A stretch of DNA of 64,000 nucleotides from assembly GCA_018713215.1 (NCBI GenBank), contig DVFO01000048.1, positions 1 to 64,000 on the forward strand, written 5' to 3'. The notes beneath the pieces were generated by a model. The model was not told where the DNA came from. It worked only from the letters and a program-made list of their open reading frames with translations, and searched no databases. The translations under genes were made by a program, and so were the position numbers. Of this stretch, positions 41,872 to 50,100 are shown piece by piece. Within the stretch, counting starts at the first letter, position 1. Each line of letters opens with the position of its first letter. The DNA is from Enterenecus faecium (GTDB lineage: Bacteria > Bacillota > Clostridia > Oscillospirales > Oscillospiraceae).

Positions 41872-43607
41872 GCGGGTACCTCCTCTTGGTTGAATTGTTC
41901 CAGCTCTTGCTGCTGGTCCCACAGCCGGGCGTACAACCCGCCTTGGTCCAGCAGCTGGCGGTGAGAGCCGTGCTCCACCACTCGGCCGCCTTCCATGGCG
42001 TAGATAACGTCCGCCCCGGCCACATTGGCCAGACGGTGGGAGATGACCAACACCGTGTGGGTGCGGGAGAGACGGTGGATTTGCTCCATGATCTCGTTTT
42101 CGCTGTCCACATCCACGTTGGAGGTGGCCTCATCAAAGATATACATGGGGCTGTCGTGGAGCAGTGCCCGGGCCAGGGCCAGACGCTGGCGCTGGCCACC
42201 GGAGAAGTTGCTGCCCCCCTCCTGGAGCTTGGTGTCCAGCCCCTGCTCGCTGTGGAGGAAGGGGGCCAGATTTACCTGCTCCAGCACGGCCCACAGTTCG
42301 TCGTCCAGCGCCTCCGGGCGGGCCAGCAGCAGGTTGTCCCGGACCGTGCCTTTGAAGAGATAGCTTCGGTGTCCGATGTAGGTGCAGTGGGCCATGAGGC
42401 TGTCCTCGGACAGGGAGGACAACTCCTTGCCCCCTAAGGTGATGTGTCCACCATAGCCCCGGTTGCGGCCCATGAACAGGGCGGACAGGGTGGACTTTCC
42501 GCAGCCGCTCTCACCCACCACGGCGGTGAGGGAGCCGGGGGTGATGGTCAGATCCACCCCTTGGAGGATGGGACGCTGGCCGTCATAGGAGAAGGTGACG
42601 CCCCGGCACTCCAGGGTGGGATTGCCCTCCACGGATTCAGCAGAAGGGGCGGGCACCTCCAGGTCCAGCAGGGCGTAAATCTTCTGGGCTGCTGCCATGC
42701 CGTTCATGGCTACGTGGAAGAAGCTTCCCAGCAGCCGCATGGGGAGGAAGAACTCCGCCGACAGCAGGATGATGGCAAAGCATCCGGCAGGGGTGATGTG
42801 CCCCTGGGACAGCTGCATGAGGGCCAGAATGGCCCCCAGAGCTGCCCCGCCATAGGCGATGAGGTCCATAATGACAATGGAGTTGAGCTGCATGGTGAGC
42901 ACCTTCATGGTCACCTTGCGAAACTCCTCCGCCTGCTGAGCCATTTCCTCCTGACGAGCCTCATCGGCCTGATAGATTTTCAAGGTAGTCAGGCCCTGGA
43001 GATTCTCCAAGAAGTGGTCGCCCAGACTGGTGTACTTTCCCCAGTACTTGGCCAGCAGCTTTTTGGCAAAGGTCTGCACCGCCGCAATGGCAATGGGGAT
43101 GAGGGGCACACACACCAGCAGCACCACGGCACACATCAGACTGATGGGGGCCAAGAAGACAAAGAGCGTTACGGGAGCCAGCAGGCTGTAGAAGAACTGG
43201 GGCAGGTAGGAGCCAAAGTAGATCTCCAGCTGGTCCACTCCTTCCACCGCCACCTGAACCACCTGAGCGGTGGAGGTGCGCTGGCGGTAGGAGGCCCCCA
43301 GGGTGTACAGCTTGTCAAATAGAGCCCGGCGCAGGGTGGATTTCACCTGCCGGGAGGCCAAATGGCTCATGCGGGCGGCGGCCCGCAGGGCAAACCACCG
43401 CACCACCAGAGCAACCAGGGCAATTCCTCCCGCAAAGGGGAGACTGGAGGATACCGGGCGGCCCTCCAGCAGCTGTCCCAGGAGCCAGCCCAGGGTAAAC
43501 ACCAGGGCGGCATTGGCCACCATGGAAATCCACTGGCAGGCCACATTTCCGGCAATAAATTGTTTGCTGTCCGGCACCATGCCCAACAGCCGTTTGTCCA
43601 TCATCAT
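41868..43607 (-). CDS. ABC transporter, fused membrane/ATPase subunit (CydD-like)
   Basis: The 579-residue half-transporter has a six-helix domain and an ABC domain with Walker A GESGCGKST, signature FSGGQRQRLALARAL and Walker B IFDEATSNVD. It starts at ATG 43607 after GGAGAGGAG (two more in-frame ATGs follow). It is the first gene of the operon with its CydC-like partner, Nos_stim and DUF454. Two matching inverted repeats lie directly upstream. The substrate is not evident. Confidence 0.88.
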   Translation of the reverse strand: MMMDKRLLGMVPDSKQFIAGNVACQWISMVANAALVFTLGWLLGQLLEGRPVSSSLPFAGGIALVALVVRWFALRAAARMSHLASRQVKSTLRRALFDKLYTLGASYRQRTSTAQVVQVAVEGVDQLEIYFGSYLPQFFYSLLAPVTLFVFLAPISLMCAVVLLVCVPLIPIAIAAVQTFAKKLLAKYWGKYTSLGDHFLENLQGLTTLKIYQADEARQEEMAQQAEEFRKVTMKVLTMQLNSIVIMDLIAYGGAALGAILALMQLSQGHITPAGCFAIILLSAEFFLPMRLLGSFFHVAMNGMAAAQKIYALLDLEVPAPSAESVEGNPTLECRGVTFSYDGQRPILQGVDLTITPGSLTAVVGESGCGKSTLSALFMGRNRGYGGHITLGGKELSSLSEDSLMAHCTYIGHRSYLFKGTVRDNLLLARPEALDDELWAVLEQVNLAPFLHSEQGLDTKLQEGGSNFSGGQRQRLALARALLHDSPMYIFDEATSNVDVDSENEIMEQIHRLSRTHTVLVISHRLANVAGADVIYAMEGGRVVEHGSHRQLLDQGGLYARLWDQQQELEQFNQEEVPA

Positions 43608-43627
43608 GGGAATCTCCTCTCCTTTGA

Positions 43628-43678
43628 ATTAGCTCAGGCTAACAGAAATGACAAAAAAGAAAGTTAGCAAAAGCTAAC
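43628..43678 (-). promoter_or_regulatory. Two GTTAGC-N4-GCTAAC operators upstream of the ABC operon
   Basis: GTTAGCAAAAGCTAAC (43663-43678) is a perfect inverted repeat. ATTAGCTCAGGCTAAC (43628-43643) is the same repeat with one outer mismatch. Centres are 35 bases apart, and the second ends 20 bases before the start codon. The half-sites resemble DtxR/IdeR-type metal-regulator boxes; the regulator is inferred. Confidence 0.75.
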
Positions 43679-43719
43679 GTTTTGTGCAAAAAAGAACAGG
43701 GGATGGTTACCCTACGCAA

Positions 43720-43748
43720 ACTATAGCACAGAATGCCCGGGTGTGCAA
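43720..43748 (-). promoter_or_regulatory. Promoter of the ABC operon
   Basis: On the minus strand, TTGCAC (43748-43743) and TATAGT (43725-43720) are 17 bases apart. The operators then lie in the early transcribed region, consistent with roadblock repression. Confidence 0.5.
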
Positions 43749-43812
43749 GAGGGAGAGGCCTGGAAAAACGGAAGGACCGGTGGGGAGGATGCGGGAAAAA
43801 TTTTTCAAAAGT

Positions 43813-43856
43813 TGTTGGTATAACAACAGAAAGAGGCGGCGAACCTGTGCTATCAT
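43813..43856 (+). promoter_or_regulatory. Crp/Fnr-type operator and -10 box of the ferredoxin-hcp operon
   Basis: TGTTGGTATAACAACA (43813-43828) is a TGTTG-N6-CAACA dyad. Its centre is 30.5 bases before TATCAT (43851-43856), placing it near -41.5 from the expected start. No -35 box is visible. This is the layout of a class II Crp/Fnr-activated promoter. A near-identical site lies at 45812-45827. Confidence 0.8.
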
Positions 43857-43934
43857 GCTCCTTGTCATAAGAAAGGTTTAAGACGCTGTCAGCGGTGGCA
43901 TTCTATGGGTATCAACCGGAAGGGAAGTGCTGAT

Positions 43935-44129
43935 ATGAATGCGACAGTGGATCAATATCTGTGTATCGGGTGCGGCGCATGTGTCGCCTTGTGTCCTCGG
44001 GTGTTTCGTATGGGAGAGGACGGCAAGTCGGGGGTGAGTCAGACGGTCACGGAGGAGACCTTGTCCCAGGTGCAGGAGGCCATTGACTCCTGCCCGGTCA
44101 CCGCCATCAGCTGGCTGGAACACGAGTAA
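43935..44129 (+). CDS. Single-cluster ferredoxin
   Basis: The 64-residue protein has CIGCGACVALCPRVF and a distant C-terminal Cys in SCPVTA. This four-Cys pattern (CxxCxxxxC...CP) gives one 4Fe-4S cluster. ATG 43935 is preferred to an in-frame ATG at 43905 because it starts at the conserved N-terminus. It lies 15 bases before hcp and may be the electron donor for Hcp. A paralogue is encoded at 46775. Confidence 0.92.
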   Translation: MNATVDQYLCIGCGACVALCPRVFRMGEDGKSGVSQTVTEETLSQVQEAIDSCPVTAISWLEHE

Positions 44130-44144
44130 AAGGAGCTTATCAAC

Positions 44145-45785
44145 ATGGAACAAAAGATGTTTTGCTACCAGTGCCAGGAGACCGCCGGGTGCCGTGGGTG
44201 CACCATGGTGGGTGTGTGCGGCAAGCAGCCGGACGTAGCCGCTATGCAGGACCTGCTGGTGTATGTCAGCCGGGGCATTTCCGCCGTCACCACGGCTCTG
44301 CGTAAGGAGGGGAAGACGGTTGCCCCGGAGATCAACCATCTCATCACCCTCAATCTCTTCACCACCATCACCAATGCAAACTTTGACCGGGAGAGCATTG
44401 AGGCCCGCATCCGCGCCACGCTGGAGGCCAAGGCCCAGCTGCTGGCCCAGCTCGGCGATACCGCGAACCTGCCCCAGGCCGCCCTATGGGACGGCGCTGG
44501 GGACTGGGAGGAGAAGGCCAAGACGGTGGGGGTGCTGTCCACCGAGAATGAGGACATTCGCTCCCTGCGGGAACTGATTACCTACGGCCTCAAGGGCCTG
44601 TCCGCCTACTCCAAGCACGCCAACGCTCTGCTCCAGGACGACGAGGACGTGGACGCCTTTTTGCAGCGGGCCCTGGCTGCCACGTTGGACGACAGCCTCA
44701 CCGTGGATCAGCTGGTGGCTTTGACCATGGAGACAGGCAAGTACGGTGTCTCTGGCATGGCCATGCTGGACAAGGCCAACACCTCCGCCTATGGAAACCC
44801 TGAGATCACCCGCGTCAACATCGGGGTGGGCAAGAATCCCGGCATTCTGGTCTCCGGCCACGATCTGCGGGACCTGGAGATGCTGCTGGAGCAGACCCAG
44901 GGCACCGGGGTGGACGTGTACACCCACTCGGAGATGCTCCCTGCCCACTACTATCCCGCCTTTAAGAAGTATCCCAACTTTGTGGGCAACTACGGCAACG
45001 CCTGGTGGAAGCAGAAGGAGGAGTTTGAGGCCTTCCACGGCCCCATCCTCATGACCACCAACTGCATTGTGCCCCCCAAGGACAGCTACAAGGATCGGCT
45101 GTACACCACCGGGGCCGCCGGATACCCCGGCTGTACCCACATTCCCGGCGAGATTGGCGAGCAGAAGGACTTTTCTGCCCTCATTGCCCACGCCAAGACC
45201 TGTGAGCCTCCCGCCCAGTTGGAGACCGGGGAGATTGTGGGCGGCTTTGCCCACGCCCAGGTGCTGGCCCTGGCCGACCAGGTGGTGGAGGCGGTGAAGA
45301 GCGGCGCCATCCGCAAGTTTGTGGTCATGGCTGGCTGCGATGGCCGGGCCAAGAGCCGGGAGTACTACACCGAGTTTGCCAAGGCTCTGCCCCAGGACAC
45401 GGTGATTCTCACCGCTGGCTGCGCCAAGTACAAGTACAACAAGCTGCCTCTGGGTGACATCGGCGGCATTCCCCGGGTGCTGGACGCCGGACAGTGCAAC
45501 GACTCCTACTCTCTGGCGGTCATCGCCCTGAAGCTCAAGGAGGTGTTCGGGCTGGAGGACATCAACGACCTGCCCATCATCTATAACATCGCCTGGTATG
45601 AGCAGAAGGCGGTTATCGTGCTCCTGGCCCTGCTGTACCTGGGAGTGAAGAACATCCACCTGGGTCCCACTCTCCCCGCTTTCCTCAGCCCCAACGTGGC
45701 CAAGGTGCTGGTGGACAACTTCGGCATCGCGGGCATCGGCACTGTGGAGGAGGACATGAAGCTGTTCTTCGGCGAGAACGCCTGA
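44145..45785 (+). CDS. hcp: Hybrid-cluster protein (NO/hydroxylamine reductase)
   Basis: The 546-residue product matches Hcp class proteins. The N-terminal cluster motif is FCYQCQETAGCRGCTMVGVCG. Hybrid-cluster ligands appear in TSEM-like HSEMLPAHYY, TTNCIVPP, GYPGCTHI, TAGCAKYKYN and LDAGQCNDSYSL. Hcp reduces nitric oxide or hydroxylamine and protects anaerobes from nitrosative stress. The gene follows the ferredoxin by 15 bases and should share its Crp/Fnr-type promoter. Confidence 0.97.
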   Translation: MEQKMFCYQCQETAGCRGCTMVGVCGKQPDVAAMQDLLVYVSRGISAVTTALRKEGKTVAPEINHLITLNLFTTITNANFDRESIEARIRATLEAKAQLLAQLGDTANLPQAALWDGAGDWEEKAKTVGVLSTENEDIRSLRELITYGLKGLSAYSKHANALLQDDEDVDAFLQRALAATLDDSLTVDQLVALTMETGKYGVSGMAMLDKANTSAYGNPEITRVNIGVGKNPGILVSGHDLRDLEMLLEQTQGTGVDVYTHSEMLPAHYYPAFKKYPNFVGNYGNAWWKQKEEFEAFHGPILMTTNCIVPPKDSYKDRLYTTGAAGYPGCTHIPGEIGEQKDFSALIAHAKTCEPPAQLETGEIVGGFAHAQVLALADQVVEAVKSGAIRKFVVMAGCDGRAKSREYYTEFAKALPQDTVILTAGCAKYKYNKLPLGDIGGIPRVLDAGQCNDSYSLAVIALKLKEVFGLEDINDLPIIYNIAWYEQKAVIVLLALLYLGVKNIHLGPTLPAFLSPNVAKVLVDNFGIAGIGTVEEDMKLFFGENA

Positions 45786-45811
45786 TTTTCCCCGTGAAAT
45801 TCCTTGCTTTT

Positions 45812-45854
45812 TGTTGGAATAACAACATACTTTTTCCGGGGAAAGGTGTATACT
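45812..45854 (+). promoter_or_regulatory. Second Crp/Fnr-type operator and -10 box
   Basis: TGTTGGAATAACAACA (45812-45827) differs at one base from the site before the ferredoxin-hcp operon. Its centre is 29.5 bases before TATACT (45849-45854), again near -41.5, and again with no -35 box. Confidence 0.8.
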
Positions 45855-45888
45855 AAACGTATTCCCACACAGAGTGAGGCGTTTTCGT

Positions 45889-46395
45889 ATGCAGAGCAAT
45901 GAGATGATCGATCAGATTACTTGGAAGATGGTGGACCACGACCGGGGCAGCGCCAAGCGCATCCAGCACTTTTTAAAGGTGCACCGGTTTGCCCAGCTCA
46001 TCGGCCGGGGAGAGGGGCTGGACGCCCACACCCAGCTGGTGCTGGAGTGCGCCGCCCTGGTCCACGACATCGCCATCGGCCCCTGCAAGGCCAAGTATGG
46101 CCGGTGCACCGGCACCTTGCAGGAGCAGGAGGGCCCGGCCTACGCCCGGGACCTGCTGGCGGAGTTCCAGCTGCCCCAGGCCGACGTGGACCGCATCGGC
46201 TACCTGGTGGCCCACCATCATTCCTATGACAATATCCAGGGTATGGACTATCAGATCCTGGTGGAGGCGGACTTCCTGGTCAACTTCCACGAGGACAAGA
46301 TGGAGAAGGAGACGGTACAGGAGACCATGAACCGGATTTTCCGCACTGAGACCGGAAAACGGCTGTGCCGGACCATGTTTGACCTGGACCAATGA
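45889..46395 (+). CDS. HD-domain phosphohydrolase-like protein
   Basis: The 168-residue protein has an HD-type metal site: KVHRFA, ALVHDIAIG (the HD pair), HHHSYD and a later Asp in VEADFLVNFHED. Proteins of this size act on nucleotides or small phosphate esters, but no substrate is evident. ATG 45889 is preferred to an upstream in-frame start at 45874. It heads a second operon under the shared operator, with a cupin and a ferredoxin. Confidence 0.85.
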   Translation: MQSNEMIDQITWKMVDHDRGSAKRIQHFLKVHRFAQLIGRGEGLDAHTQLVLECAALVHDIAIGPCKAKYGRCTGTLQEQEGPAYARDLLAEFQLPQADVDRIGYLVAHHHSYDNIQGMDYQILVEADFLVNFHEDKMEKETVQETMNRIFRTETGKRLCRTMFDLDQ

Positions 46396-46423
46396 CCCGT
46401 TCCGCGAGAGGAGGTCCCTTCCA

Positions 46424-46756
46424 GTGGACGTAAAAATGAAAAACATCAGCAAATCCGAGGTGTTGGTCTTAAAAGACCAGGTTACCTATCAGCAGGGCCA
46501 GGTGGTCAGCAAAACCCTGGCCCAGAACGATGCCGTGAGCATCACCCTCTTCTCCTTTGACAAGGGGGAGGAGATCAGCACCCACCAGTCCGGAGGAGAC
46601 GCCTTTGTCACCTGCCTGGACGGGGTGGGGAAGATCACCATCGACGGGGTGGACTATCTGCTCCATGAGGGGGAATCCATTGTGATGCCCGCCGGGCACC
46701 CCCACGCCGTGTATGGCCAGGAGCAGTTCAAGATGCTCCTGGTGGTGGTATTCTAA
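46424..46756 (+). CDS. Small cupin protein
   Basis: The 110-residue product is a single cupin barrel. The first motif is STHQSGGDAFVTCLDGVG and the second is MPAGHPHAVYG with metal-type His residues. GTG 46424 lies 9 bases after GAGGAGG; ATG 46436 is an alternative. It lies between the HD and ferredoxin genes in the nitrosative-stress-linked operon. Small cupins of this type bind metal, but the reaction is not known. Confidence 0.85.
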   Translation: MDVKMKNISKSEVLVLKDQVTYQQGQVVSKTLAQNDAVSITLFSFDKGEEISTHQSGGDAFVTCLDGVGKITIDGVDYLLHEGESIVMPAGHPHAVYGQEQFKMLLVVVF

Positions 46757-46774
46757 TCAAGGAAGGTGAAATGT

Positions 46775-46963
46775 ATGAAAGCAGTGGTAGATCAGGATCT
46801 GTGCATCGGCTGCGGCCTGTGCTGCGGCACCTGCCCCGACGTGTTCCGTCTCAGCGGCGAGGGCAAGTCTGAGGCCTATCAGGAGGCCACGGAGGACAAC
46901 CGGGGCCTGGTGCAGGAGGCCATTGACGGATGCCCCGTGTCCGCCATCAGCTGGGCCGAGTAA
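46775..46963 (+). CDS. Single-cluster ferredoxin, paralogue
   Basis: The 62-residue protein has CIGCGLCCGTCPDVF and CPVSAISW, a close relative of the ferredoxin at 43935 (the same VxQxLCIGCG start and EAIDxCPVxAISW end). ATG 46775 lies 8 bases after GGAAGG. It ends the HD-cupin-ferredoxin operon at a terminator. It should carry one 4Fe-4S cluster. Confidence 0.92.
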   Translation: MKAVVDQDLCIGCGLCCGTCPDVFRLSGEGKSEAYQEATEDNRGLVQEAIDGCPVSAISWAE

Positions 46964-46977
46964 CTTCCAATCCAGAC

Positions 46978-47017
46978 AACGCCGGAGTGCAGCCATGTGC
47001 TGCGCCCCGGCGTTTTT
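46978..47017 (+). terminator. Rho-independent terminator after the second ferredoxin gene
   Basis: The stem AACGCCGG/CCGGCGTT with an inner GCAG/CTGC extension (46978-47014) is followed by TTTTT. Confidence 0.92.
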
Positions 47018-47029
47018 GGCGTCCGGTGA

Positions 47030-47057
47030 TTGAAAATCCGGCGCAATCCTGTATAAT
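47030..47057 (+). promoter_or_regulatory. Promoter of the M18 aminopeptidase gene
   Basis: TTGAAA (47030-47035) and TATAAT (47052-47057) are 16 bases apart. Confidence 0.8.
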
Positions 47058-47089
47058 GGAGGAAAGTAACCACTAGGAGGAACCAAACC

Positions 47090-48406
47090 ATGTATCAAGA
47101 GACATCCCGTGAGGTGTTGGATTTTATCAAACACAGCCCCAGCTGCTTCCACGCGGTGGAGCAGCTCTCCCACATGCTGGACCAGGCCGGGTATCAGCGT
47201 CTGAAGGAGTGCGACGGCTGGACCCTGGAACAGGGGGGCAAGTATTACGTCACCCGCAACGGCTCGTCCATCATTGCTTTCCATGTGGGCCAGCAGCTGG
47301 ACAACTACCACTTCCAGATCACCGCCTCCCACAGCGACTCTCCCAGCTATAAGGTGAAGGAGAAGGCGGAGCTCAAGGGCAAGGGCGGCTATCTACAGCT
47401 GAACACCGAGGGGTACGGCGGCATGATCTGCTCCAGCTGGCTGGATCGTCCTCTGTCTCTGGCTGGCCGGGTGCTGGTGCGCCAGGGCAACGTGGTGGAG
47501 ACCCGGCTTCTCAACATCGACCGGGACCTGCTGCTCATCCCCAATGTGGCCATCCACATGAACCGGGACGTGAATTCCGGCATGAAGTACAACCAGCAGG
47601 TGGACATGCTTCCTCTGTTCTCCGCCGGGGAGTGTGGAGAGAACAGCTACTATGAGCTCATCGCCCAGGAGCTGGGGGTGAAGCCGGAGGACGTTGTGGG
47701 CTGTGACCTGTACCTCTACCCCCGGGTGGCCCCCTCCCTGTGGGGGGGCAAGGAGGAATTTATCTCCTCCCCCCGCCTGGACGATCTCCAGTGTGCCTAC
47801 ACCTCCATGAAGGCCCTGGTGGACAGCCACAACCCTCACGGGGTCAACGTGTGCTGTTGTTTTGACAACGAGGAGGTGGGCTCTGGCACCAAGCAGGGCG
47901 CTCTGTCTACGTTCCTGCGGGACGTGCTCCAGCGGGTCCACGCCGCCCTGGGCCATACCCCCGAGGACTACTTCCGGGCAGTGGCCAAGAGCTTCATGGT
48001 GTCCTGCGACAACGCCCACGCCGTCCACCCCAACCACCCGGAGAAGACGGACGGGGAGAACTGCGTGTATATGAACCAGGGTATCGTGGTGAAGTTCTCC
48101 GCCAACCAGAAGTACACCACCGACGGCATCAGCGCCGCCATTTTCATGCAGCTGTGCAAGGATGCCCAGGTGCCGGTGCAGACCTTCGCCAACCGCAGCG
48201 ACATGGCAGGAGGCAGTACTCTGGGCAATCTGTCCACCCAGCAGGTGTCCCTCCACACCGTGGACGTGGGCCTGCCCCAGCTGGCCATGCACTCCACCTA
48301 TGAGACGGCGGGGGTGAAGGATTCGGCCTATATGGTCCAGGCCCTCACCGCCTTCTATAACACCGATCTGGACATCACCGACAGCGATCGGTTTGTGCTG
48401 GGCTGA
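47090..48406 (+). CDS. M18-family aminopeptidase
   Basis: The 438-residue cytosolic zinc peptidase has the M18 pattern: FHVGQQLDNYHFQITASHSD (first metal His), DLYLYPRVAPSLWGGKEEFISSPRLDD (second), CCCFDNEEVGSGTKQGA (catalytic and metal Glu) and CDNAHAVHPNHPEKT. It releases N-terminal acidic or hydrophobic residues from peptides. ATG 47090 follows AGGAGG. It precedes selD by only 25 bases, so the selenium genes probably start on its transcript. Confidence 0.93.
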   Translation: MYQETSREVLDFIKHSPSCFHAVEQLSHMLDQAGYQRLKECDGWTLEQGGKYYVTRNGSSIIAFHVGQQLDNYHFQITASHSDSPSYKVKEKAELKGKGGYLQLNTEGYGGMICSSWLDRPLSLAGRVLVRQGNVVETRLLNIDRDLLLIPNVAIHMNRDVNSGMKYNQQVDMLPLFSAGECGENSYYELIAQELGVKPEDVVGCDLYLYPRVAPSLWGGKEEFISSPRLDDLQCAYTSMKALVDSHNPHGVNVCCCFDNEEVGSGTKQGALSTFLRDVLQRVHAALGHTPEDYFRAVAKSFMVSCDNAHAVHPNHPEKTDGENCVYMNQGIVVKFSANQKYTTDGISAAIFMQLCKDAQVPVQTFANRSDMAGGSTLGNLSTQQVSLHTVDVGLPQLAMHSTYETAGVKDSAYMVQALTAFYNTDLDITDSDRFVLG

Positions 48407-48431
48407 GAATACGAGAAACGAGGTGTGTTTC

Positions 48432-49457
48432 ATGGGTCAACCGCTGCAATTTTGCCGAGGCGGTGGGTGCACCGCCAAACTGGGCCCTGCGGCCCTGAGC
48501 CGGGTGCTGGAGAAGCTGCCCCGGCCCACCGACCCCAATTTGCTCATTGGCGCGGAGTCCAGCGACGACGCCGCAGTGTATCGCCTCACCGATGACCTGG
48601 CCATCGTCCAGACCCTGGACTTCTTCCCACCCATGTTGGATGACCCCTACCTCTTCGGGCAGGTGGCCGCCGCCAACGCCCTCAGTGACATCTACGCCAT
48701 GGGGGGCGAGGTGAAAACGGCGCTGAACATCGTCTGCTTTCCGGAGGAGATGGACCTGAACATTCTGGGCGAGATTCTCCGGGGTGGCAGCGAGAAGGTG
48801 CTGGAGGCCGGAGGCTCCCTGGCCGGGGGCCACTCCATCGCCGACCAGGAGGTGAAGTACGGCCTGTCTGTGACGGGGGTGGTCCACCCCCAGCGAATTC
48901 TGGCCAACAACACCGGAAAGGTGGGGGACCACCTCATCCTCACCAAACCTCTGGGGGTGGGCCTGCTGTGTACCGCCGCCCGGCTGGGCCAGGTGGACCC
49001 CCAGGCCTTCCAGGGGGCGGTGAAGTCCATGACCACCCTAAACAAATACGCTGCCCAGGTGGCGGCCAAGTACCGGGTCCACGCTGCCACCGACGTGACG
49101 GGGTTTGGATTGTTGGGGCACCTCCACGAGATGATGCGCCCCGACCTGTCCGCCCGGATTTTCTCCCACGCCCTGCCCGTGCTGGACACGGCCCTGGACT
49201 GTGCCGACGAGTTTTATCTCACCGCCGCCGGGCAGCGCAACCGCAATTTTGCCGCAACCCGGGCGGTGCTCCACGGGCTCACCTTTGCCCAGGAGGAACT
49301 GCTCTTTGACCCCCAGACCTCGGGGGGCCTGCTGCTGGCGGTGGAGGAGGCGGACGCCCAGCCCCTATTGGAGGAACTGCGTACCCTGGACTTGCCCTGC
49401 GGCGACATCGGGACCATTCTGCCCCGGTTGGACGCAGAGATCATTGTAGAACCGTAA
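48432..49457 (+). CDS. selD: Selenide, water dikinase
   Basis: The 341-residue enzyme makes selenophosphate from selenide and ATP. The catalytic motif GGGCTAKLG has Cys13 and Lys16 with the same spacing as Cys17 and Lys20 of E. coli SelD; no in-frame TGA is present, so this is a Cys form. Later motifs are ESSDDAAVY, LDFFPPMLDDPYLFGQVAAANALSDIYAMGG and DVTGFGLLGH. ATG 48432 is chosen after GAGG; an upstream in-frame start reaches into the previous gene. It leads the selenium/molybdenum hydroxylase accessory cluster. Confidence 0.96.
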   Translation: MGQPLQFCRGGGCTAKLGPAALSRVLEKLPRPTDPNLLIGAESSDDAAVYRLTDDLAIVQTLDFFPPMLDDPYLFGQVAAANALSDIYAMGGEVKTALNIVCFPEEMDLNILGEILRGGSEKVLEAGGSLAGGHSIADQEVKYGLSVTGVVHPQRILANNTGKVGDHLILTKPLGVGLLCTAARLGQVDPQAFQGAVKSMTTLNKYAAQVAAKYRVHAATDVTGFGLLGHLHEMMRPDLSARIFSHALPVLDTALDCADEFYLTAAGQRNRNFAATRAVLHGLTFAQEELLFDPQTSGGLLLAVEEADAQPLLEELRTLDLPCGDIGTILPRLDAEIIVEP

Positions 49458-49476
49458 ATAAGAGGAGGAACTGAAT

Positions 49477-50100
49477 ATGGAAGTTCTGGTGGATGCCCGT
49501 GGCAAGGCCTGCCCCTTGCCGGTGATTGAGACCCGCAATGCTCTGCGGGAACATGGTGCCCCGGTGGTGACCCTGGTGGACAACGACATCGCCCGGCAGA
49601 ACGTGGAGAAGATGGCCCGTCAGATGGGCCTGAATGCCGCCACCCAGCAGGAGGAGGGGGGCTGGCGCATCACCCTCACCGCTGCAGGACAGGGCTTTGA
49701 CCCGGACAGCCAGGAGGTGGAAGACCTCATGGAGAACATTCCCCCCTGCACTGTGCCTGTCCAGGGCCCCACCGTGGTGGTGCTGTCCTCGGACCAGATG
49801 GGAACGGGGGATGAGGTGCTGGGCCGGGCTCTGATGAAGGGCTTTGTCTACGCCCTCACCCAGCTGGATGAGGCCCCGGACACCGTACTTTTGTACAACG
49901 GCGGCGCCAAGCTGTCCGTGGAGGGGGCGGAGACGGTGGCGGACCTGAAGACCCTGGAAGAGGCCGGGGCGGAAATCCTCACCTGTGGCACCTGCTTGAA
50001 CCACTACGGCCTTACCGAGAAACTGGCGGTGGGCAGCGTCACCAACATGTATGTCATTGCCGAGACCATGGCCAAGGCCGGAAAGGTCATCCGCCCATGA
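49477..50100 (+). CDS. yedF: YedF sulfurtransferase-like selenium-metabolism protein
   Basis: The 207-residue protein has an N-terminal TusA-like domain with the CPxP motif (KACPLPVIETRNAL) and a C-terminal DsrE-like domain with ILTCGTCLNHYGL. This two-domain form is the YedF protein that co-occurs with selD, and it is thought to deliver activated selenium. AGGAGG precedes ATG 49477 and the stop overlaps yqeB by four bases. Confidence 0.93.
   Translation: MEVLVDARGKACPLPVIETRNALREHGAPVVTLVDNDIARQNVEKMARQMGLNAATQQEEGGWRITLTAAGQGFDPDSQEVEDLMENIPPCTVPVQGPTVVVLSSDQMGTGDEVLGRALMKGFVYALTQLDEAPDTVLLYNGGAKLSVEGAETVADLKTLEEAGAEILTCGTCLNHYGLTEKLAVGSVTNMYVIAETMAKAGKVIRP

Noticed and set aside
40219..43607. 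Calling the ABC pair cydDC outright
   Set aside because: Similarity is at the level of exporter-fold half-transporters, no cydAB is near, and the operators point to metal regulation.
48432..48480. Possible selenocysteine SelD
   Set aside because: The active-site codon is TGC and there is no in-frame TGA, so this is a Cys enzyme.
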